Shown here in pieces: positions 57,235 through 64,000 of a stretch of DNA of 64,000 bases (its first letter is position 1; each line of letters starts with the position of its first letter). The translations under genes and the position numbers were made by a program. Where the stretch lies: the NCBI GenBank assembly GCA_037042915.1, contig CM073196.1:2170001-2234000 (forward strand), given 5' to 3'. The stretch comes from Auricularia sp. M13. Lineage: Eukaryota; Basidiomycota; Agaricomycetes; Auriculariales; Auriculariaceae. Under the pieces are notes generated by a model that made no database searches, was not told the DNA's origin, and saw only the letters and a list, made by a program, of their open reading frames with translations.

Positions 57235-58947
57235 CTAAGGCGCCCAGACCTTAACGCTCTGATCCTCGCTGCCTGTAGCAAGTACGCTGACGCGCTTCGC
57301 GTCGCCGCCCTCGCCGTTCGCTGCCGCGTCGCCGCCAAGGGTGGCTCTCCCCCACGCCATTGTGCCGACGAAGTGGCCGTGTGCCTCCACCGTCTTGACA
57401 CATCGCCCAGAATTCAGCTCCCAGACCCGGATAGTCTTATCATCACAACCCGACAAAAGGAACTTGCCATTCGGGTGGAAGACGAGAGCGCGAACCCAAT
57501 TGTCGTGACCGGCCTGGAGGGCAGCCGATAAGAAATTCCGCCGTGCACACGCGGCATAATACACAGCAACTGACCAGTGTACGCAGCACTTGCCCCGTGG
57601 ATGTGTCCCAAATCTTGACCACCTTGTCTCGTGCACCTGTCGCAACGAACGCGCCGGGCAGCTTCGACTTCTCTGTCGCCTAGCAATGATTGCAGCAAGT
57701 CAAACAGACGTCGTGCAATAGGCCACAAAGTTCCCGTACCGCGAGGCCAGCAAGTTCCCGTATACTTGGGTACGCAGAGACCGGTGCAAACGCAACAACC
57801 TCTACCGCATTGTCGTGGCCCCGCATCTCTATCTTTGTCTCTCCGGTTTGCGCATCCCATATTCGCGCGGTCTAGACACACCGTCAGAAAATGCCGCGCG
57901 TATTTCGAAAAGTATTCGTACGTGATCGTTCGAGCAACTGGCGAGCAGTCGACCATCATCAGAGGGTTGAACATAGCGAACCTGAACTCATGGTCAGTCA
58001 TTGTCAATGTAACGGGGCGGAAATACTGACCCATTCCGAGTGACCGTTGAAGACTTTGACACAATGACTGTCGCCCGATCAGCGGTGCAGGTCAACTCGA
58101 AAGGTCTTCCTACTAACGCATTCGCAACGTCCCAGACCTTGATCGTCTTGTCGCGACTCGCGCTGACAACAAACGCGTCGCCTGGGAGAAACTTCACGGA
58201 TGAAACCACGTGATCGTGGCCGTAGAGGGTCTTGGTATGCACGTAGTTGTTGGTTGTGTCCCAAAGACGGATGGTAAGGTCGGACGAGCAAGATACTGTG
58301 GCTACCGTTCAGCATATATGGGGTGGTCACAGCTGGACACGTTCCTAGTATGTTGCCCTTGGAGTCGAAATCGACATCTTTGACCGCTTTGGTGTGGCCC
58401 TTGAGGGTGCGCTCGAGCTCGCCCGTTTCCCAGTCCCAGACCTTGATGCTGGCATCGTCGCTGGCAGAAACAAGGACGGAGAATACGGGATGGAACGTGA
58501 CTCGCGTTACGGGCGAGCGATGGCCAGTGAGGACGTGTCTCGCAGGGGCGCGGGGCAACCAGTCTGCTTGAGAGCCAGAGCGGCGTGCGGGCGCGGCGGA
58601 GAGCTCCTCTTGCAGCTGCGAGTTGCGGTTCTCGAGCTCCATGATCTAGAAGTAGTGAGTAGGCATGCATAGCCCAGCAGGCATTAGTTCGGCGCACCTT
58701 CTTCTGCAATCTTATAACGGACGTCCATTTCTTCTCGAGGAGGCCAGCATACTTGGCCTTCGGGTCTGGGGTATAGTCTGTGGAGGATTCTGTTCGTAAT
58801 GCGTTGAACGCGTCGTTAAAGTTCTGTGAGTGGAGGTAGTCGAGGATGGACTTGTGCCTGGCGGGCGATATGAGCTGGCTGCTGCGTCGCACGGTAGAGT
58901 TGAGCGACGCACAGCTCCTCCTTCTGTCTGTCCGAGAGCATCGACAT
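57235..58947 (-). CDS. PAC1: LIS1/PAC1 nuclear distribution protein (LisH, WD40)
   Basis: Dynein regulator needed for nuclear migration. The start [20 protein letters not shown] spans an intron and contains the LisH motif, followed by [13 protein letters not shown] and the coiled coil [20 protein letters not shown]40 repeats follow: [79 protein letters not shown], through to [14 protein letters not shown]. Length of about 430-450 residues and the N-terminal LisH plus coiled coil match LIS1. Exon borders in the central repeats are approximate. Confidence 0.93.
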
Positions 58948-59198
58948 CCTGGCGGACGAAACGAGCGTAGTTTATGCACAGAAACGCAAGTTGGACGAGC
59001 GTGCAACTATGGTCCAGCGGGCAAAGGAAGGGGCGTGCAGTTGGAGTCGAACGCGAGACGGAAGCAGACTCCGACGCGCAACATCTCTGATCGAGATTCT
59101 TTCAGATTATCGCTATTGAAACAACGCTATGGACTATGCTCCCCGACTGCCTCGCACACTGAATACACCTCTATCTATGATCTGCTGCACGAGACCCC

Positions 59199-60916
59199 TT
59201 ACAACTCGGCGAATTTCAGCTGCAGGTAGGTTTGTTCGCTGGCGTCCTGAAACACTCGGTTCACATCATTGCGGATATATCGTGGCCTAGTAACTGTACA
59301 TACCAATAATCGCCCAGTTTCTCGTACTTGGTATGCGTAGATTATCACATTCGATCTTCCACCCGCATACAAGCGATAGCCTGCCAAGCCAGATTCGATA
59401 TGCCTCGTATGAGCTCGGCGTAGTCGAGTCGCTGGCGGGCATGCGCAACTGCGAGACGTCCAATTGATCGCCAGCCTGAGGTAACGGTGGGACGCGATCA
59501 CGCTCAAATCTGCTGTCCAGCGTAAACGCACAACAGGGCAGTGAGAAATAAGCCGAGCTCGGTGTCAAGGCTGCCAGCACAGGCAACCACGGTGTCAGCT
59601 CGTCTGCCTGAAGTTGCTGATCAGTAACAGTTTCCACACCCGCGGCCTTTGCCCACATGGTTCCCAATGAGAAATACGCCCGGCTTGAAGTATTGTGCGG
59701 AGTCCCATGTTTTAGACAATACCTGGGTTGGGTCCAGAGTATGTACGCTAAGAGACTCCCTTGTTGTCATTGGATAGTGGTCCCATGATTTTCGGGCACG
59801 GACATCGATGCCATAGCCGTCATAACCTTCTGCTTTGAGCACGTGTGTGAGCATTCCAGCCCCACAGCTAAAGGGCTGTGAGTGGCACGCAGTGTCAATT
59901 TTCGTAGGCGTACCCGAGATCGACAAAGCCGCCGGGTGGACGCGGCCATCTTCTCCAAGGCTCATCGGTCTTGGTACTTTGTCCAACGTCGTCCGAAGCG
60001 TAAGTCGCCTTCCACAGCAGCATGAGATAGACCGCGATGCCGATCTCCTGCAGGAGAGAGCCACCTAGAATGAGCTATCGCCGTCAATGGTGAGCAGGAT
60101 ACCCACCTCGAACACGTGTTTCAACGGATTTGTCTCTTCCTTCCATTCCTGAGCAAGATGCTTATGCCGCTCGCGCATAAGCAGATATAAATCTTGATAT
60201 TCGTCCCGGGAAACAAGAAGATCGTGTTTGACGCGTTTCTGCCAGTTTATCGTCTGGCCCCATAGATATCGGTGGGCCGTGTCCAGTAACGCCAGACATG
60301 TGCGATACAGCCGTGCTTCCAATGTCAAGGGTGGCGTATCCGGGAGAAGGACCACTTCTATTCGCAGTGTAGAGCCAAGCAGGCGAAATGCTATATGCCG
60401 TACGCGAGGGTGGTAATACGGCAATTGCTCCGAGTCAGGTGCAAGAAGCGGTGTCAATACCAGGCATGTTGCAGGCGCGTCGTGCTCCAGAGTCGCATAA
60501 AATACGCAGTCCTGTGTTATGCTGGCGTCGCGGCCGGGTCTTCTAGGTAGAAGAACGCGGCGCATGGAGCGAACGACACGCATGCCAGCCAGTCTGGAGT
60601 GCCGATGCGCAGGCTCGTCCACTTCGAATCTCTCGTCTCGAACAACTTCTGCCCGAAGGATCAATGTCGAGTTCTGTTCAGGTTGTGTGACCAACGAGTA
60701 GAGGCCTTTCTCGAACTAGATCTCATTAGCTGCGCAAATGAAACTGCAGCGGCGAGCATTACTCACTGTGCTCTCAGGGAAAGGCGCTTGACACGAGATC
60801 ACCGGAGTCCAGATGTCTGAGTTGTCTTGGTCTCGCAGCGGAGAACGCGCATTATCACTATAGACTTGTTCATAGCAAGGTGACGGTTCGAAAGGAGGCC
60901 GTTGTGGCGACGCCAT
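59199..60916 (-). CDS. TRM44: tRNA (uracil-2'-O)-methyltransferase Trm44
   Basis: SAM-dependent enzyme that 2'-O-methylates U44 of tRNA-Ser. The start MASPQRPPFEPSPCYEQVYS is followed by TQPEQNSTLILRAEVVRDE, RYLWGQTINWQKRVKHDLLV, HVFEVG, then a SAM-binding region in which FSCGAGMLTHVLKAEGYDGY and DVRARKSWDHYP resemble the Trm44 signature. FLIGNHADELTPWLPVLAAL spans an intron, then SLPCCAFTLDSRFERD and CDNLRIPSTRNWAIIG. These blocks are characteristic of Trm44. The C-terminal exon after IIG is uncertain, so the end coordinate is provisional. Confidence 0.87.
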
Positions 60917-61033
60917 GATACTTCGTCGAACTCCGCACGATGCTGCTTCCCAACTCAATTCTGCATGGAACAAGCCTAGGGTCACAGTACACATACGGAC
61001 AGTAATACACAAGCGAGCCTAGATTATCAGATA

Positions 61034-63643
61034 TCATCGCATTGGATCGAACTGCGCAAACGCCTTCTTGAACGCGGCAGCATCTGCCCGTTCCTCGTCG
61101 TCAGTCTGAGCACACGCCTTCCAATCAACTCGCTCCGGCCAGCCAAGCAAGGTCGCAAGAACACCCCTGAAGAGATAATAAATCAACATTGTTCATTTAG
61201 CTGGAGGTCCCAGAGAACTGACCTTCCGAATTGTAAGTTGAATGGTGCTGAGCCATGTCGCAACAAATGGACCATCGTCCGTCCGTCCGGTAAATCCACG
61301 CGGAAGAAGTTCTCCTGCGCATTGCGCGCAGCCTCAAGGGCCTCCGTGGCGTTTTCTTCGAAGAATACGCCCATGCGCTCGCCCTCGCTCCTGAACATCT
61401 CCCCGACTTTGGCCGCTAACGCGTTCGGAACGGGAACCACTTGCACGTGGGTGTGGCCACCCTTTCCAGTGAGACGCGACACTTCAAACACGACAGGTGA
61501 TGCATCATAGGCGGCGTATAGCGACCGCAAAGCAGACTTATACCTTATGCATAAATATCGTTAGAGCTAAGAACGTGCTGAGGGATGAGACAGCCCACTT
61601 TTCGATTTCAGCGACGATGGGCAATGCCAGGTCCGGAGGGACGGATGCCATCGTGGGATAATGGGATATTGGGACTATAAGAACGTGTCCGCCTCCGGGA
61701 ACTGGCGCAGTGGAATTTGCGCCCGTCGGTGGAAGTTGCCCTTTTGGAAGAGTCAAGTAACACTCCGAACCGATAGAGACTATAAGGTGTTTCCTGCTGT
61801 ATGTCAGTAGCCTGCTGCTTGTTATAGTTTGTATGCGACGGACGTGACACGGGGATTGGATAAACAAAACCAACACTCGTCGGCTATGTCGCATGTGAGC
61901 TTCGCTTTTCGCCTGCATTCAATCTGACTGATTCACTCACGCGCGATTTCTTTTGGGGACCTCGACGACCCCTTTGAGGAGGCCCTCGTTCCGTCCTTCC
62001 AGCGCTGGCTACAGGACAATCGTCGACGTAATGTTGGTCGCTGCCGCATGCGCGGCAGACATAACCTTCGCGAGGTTTTTTACCGCCTGTATCACCGGTC
62101 TCGTATCGCTTAGGGCAATCACGGATGAGATGGTCAGTCTGGATGCAAGCCGTCAAAAGTGGATCGGAGAAAAAACGTCAGAGGGGACCTACGCCTTTAC
62201 ACCGATTACAGACGTAGCCTTCAGGAACAGGAGCTTTCTCTGGTTTGTCCGGACAGTCTTTCAAGAAATGCTATGCAAATAATCAGTAATCTGGACAAGA
62301 GGCTTAACGAATATTTACTTCTTCCGACTGGCATATTCGACACTTGTATCCCTCGGGCGGGCGTTTGGAATTATGGTCTATGGAGTAATGAATCGCGGTG
62401 CTAGTTGCGTATGCAGAGCTCACCTGTCTTGGGGCGCTTGGAAGGAGGCTGAGCGATATTTCCCCAGATATAATTCTCGCCAGATGCCTCCTCAAGAGGT
62501 CTTTTGGGAGGTGCATTAGAGACGACAAACGGATTTTTGGCGACTTTGGGCGGCATCGTTTGAGCGCCGGGAGCGATAGAAAACGCGTAAAACCACTGCA
62601 TTTCGGTCAGTGGCCCGCTATCGTGATTCGCAAAAACTAACCCGAGGCTTTTTCACGCCGGCGACATCTGGCTCGCCAAATGAACCCAGACTAATGAATC
62701 GAGTCGTGCGGGTGGGAGCTCCTGGCTCCTCCCAAGCAAAGGGTTCGCGTTCCCAGAATCGCGAGGGCTTGCCGCCGGCTGCGAAGTGGTAGCGCGGCTT
62801 GCAGCGACGGATAACGTCGTCCAACGGTGGTGCAGTATTTCCGATGTATTCCACCAGCGCAGGGGCACTGGAAGAATGTTGCGAGATGGAGATAGGCCAA
62901 AGGTGTGTGAGAAGGATGTCTACTCCAGACTGCTGGGAACGGACAGCGTTGGCAGCCGGGAGCGATTGAGGATCAGGGTCTGGAGTCGCGAGAAGAGGGT
63001 TGGAGAGGAAGACTTCAATGTCCTTGGAGGTGAGCGACGGGGAATAGACCTGCGTAGTCTTTGAGTCCGGAATATATATATATGCTTCTGTGACTATAGA
63101 GATATACGCACGTCTCGTTCTGCGGTCTTGTATGTGCTAGCGTCGTATTTGCCGCCGCCGCAAGAGCCAATGCGCAAGTTGTGTTCAGTCGTGATTATTG
63201 AAGTCTTTTCTGTAAGCGCGTTTAGAGGCGCACTCATCCGCGAGAGACAAAGCCTACCCAGGACGGTCACGTTGGTGCAAATTTCGGGATTTCCGGACGA
63301 CAATTTCTCGAGGACGGCGGGAGGGAAGGTATGCTCGCCCTGTACGATGTACATGGGTAGTGGTGCTGTAGACCGTCAACGCGACGCACAGCAGCAGCGT
63401 ATGAGCGTACCTAATAGGATCCATCGAGCAAGGCATTAATGTCGTCGTTCTCGGACGGGCCAAAGAAGTCGCCGACGCATAGCACGAATGCGAACTTGCC
63501 GTGCTTGTCGTCGATGGTTTTGACTCGCGAAAATAAATCCCTAAGGGCGCCGAGCGGGGAACCGACTGCGAGCCTGGCATGGGCATTAGTTCAGCACGGG
63601 GGGAGGTCCTACAGCCAACTAACACCTTCACAGACGCGCTCAT
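61034..63643 (-). CDS. CWF19L1/Drn1-like lariat debranching co-factor
   Basis: Spliceosome-associated protein of the CwfJ family; yeast Drn1 assists Dbr1 in debranching intron lariats. N-terminal metallophosphatase-like domain: MSASVKVL, GSPLGALRDLFSRVKTIDDK and FVLCVGDFFGPSENDD, then PLPMYIVQGEHTFPP. The middle has AFSIAPGAQTMPPKVAKNPF and zinc-knuckle-like segments (YKCRICQSEE, YVCRACGSDQHYVDDCP). The CwfJ C1 domain follows (HLIVSIGSECYLTLPKGQLP, GHVLIVPISHYPT, KGGHTHVQVVPVP) and then C2 (LLGWPERVDWKACAQTDDE). It ends KKAFAQFDPMR. The HxHxQ motif is intact. It shares an 81 bp divergent promoter with ARPC1. Confidence 0.91.
63071..63083. repeat. Short AT-dinucleotide run
   Basis: About six AT repeats inside an intron of the CWF19L1-like gene. 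Confidence 0.7.
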
Positions 63644-63724
63644 GATCGTCAAGAACGCGCTTTCGGAGTCGGACTTTTGCGTCATCACCGCTCTCTTCAA
63701 GCCGCGAGTCGACTGCTCGTCCTC

Positions 63725-64000
63725 ATGGCTGCTCCAGAAATCTTTACCATCGCCCAAGTGCCTCTCACCGCGCATTCTTTCAATGCCGATCGCACCAGTG
63801 CGTATCTGATGACTCGGCGCTCAACTTCGTGCTGATTGAGCGCAGAATTGGCCACTTGCCTGAACACCAACGAGGCCCAGATTTTCACCAGACAGGGCAA
63901 TGAATGGAAGGCGGAAGACACGCTCTCGGAGGTATGCCCGTTCATTTGATGCTCGTCGTTTGTAACTGACCCATGAATGGCTGCAGCACGATAAGCTCAT
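63725..64000 (+). CDS. ARC40: Arp2/3 complex subunit 1 (ARPC1), 3' partial
   Basis: WD40 subunit of the actin-branching Arp2/3 complex. MAAPEIFTIAQVPLTAHSFN, then an intron, LATCLNTNEAQIFTRQGNEW and KAEDTLSEHDKL, matching the ARPC1 N-terminus (first WD repeat, with the typical pattern N-x-E-x-x-I). The gene runs off the end of the window. Confidence 0.85.

Overview
The window is nuclear DNA of a filamentous basidiomycete, most likely an Agaricomycete with plant-biomass-degrading ability. Evidence: genes are dense (29 recognised protein genes in 64 kb), almost all are split by many introns of about 45-60 bp, and the gene set includes a GH6 cellobiohydrolase with CBM1, an AA9 lytic polysaccharide monooxygenase, a CE8 pectinesterase, a WC-2 type photoreceptor partner and a probable Clp1-like mating regulator. 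No bacterial, viral or CRISPR features were seen. Gene boundaries come from reading exon frames and splice sites by eye, so spans are more reliable than individual exon ends.

Layout. 0-7.4 kb: MER3/HFM1 meiotic helicase (5' end outside the window), TIM54 (minus), a HYPK-like small protein. 7.5-14.8 kb: STE23/insulinase, RPA1, CKS1. 14.9-18.6 kb: a large unknown membrane-anchored protein. 19.4-25.2 kb: two-RRM SR protein, tubulin cofactor E (minus), 3-hydroxyisobutyryl-CoA hydrolase. 25.3-31.6 kb, all minus: pectinesterase, cysteine desulfurase NFS1, GH6 cellulase. 32.5-36.3 kb: NECAP-like endocytic protein, CSN8-like subunit, UBLCP1-like proteasome phosphatase. 37.5-41.5 kb: secreted carboxylesterase and an alpha/beta hydrolase. 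41.5-43.2 kb: gene-poor repeat-bearing spacer. 43.2-49.3 kb, all minus: HOP1 (HORMA plus PHD-like finger), AA9 LPMO, WC-2. 50.9-55.8 kb: YTH-domain m6A reader and tRNA(Ile)-lysidine synthase. 56-63.6 kb, all minus: Clp1-like protein, LIS1/PAC1, TRM44, CWF19L1/DRN1. 63.7 kb to end: start of the Arp2/3 subunit ARPC1.

How the genes relate. There is no single operon-like system, as expected for a fungus. Three themes recur: meiosis and sexual development (MER3, HOP1, RPA1, WC-2, possibly Clp1), extracellular plant cell wall attack (pectinesterase, GH6, AA9, carboxylesterase), and core housekeeping. Four divergent pairs share intergenic gaps under 100 bp (TIM54/HYPK-like, TBCE/HIBCH, NECAP/CSN8, CWF19L1/ARPC1). 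Several intact-looking genes contain single-base frame breaks, many at short C or G runs; these look like consensus errors rather than pseudogenes. At least five introns read best as GC-AG introns.
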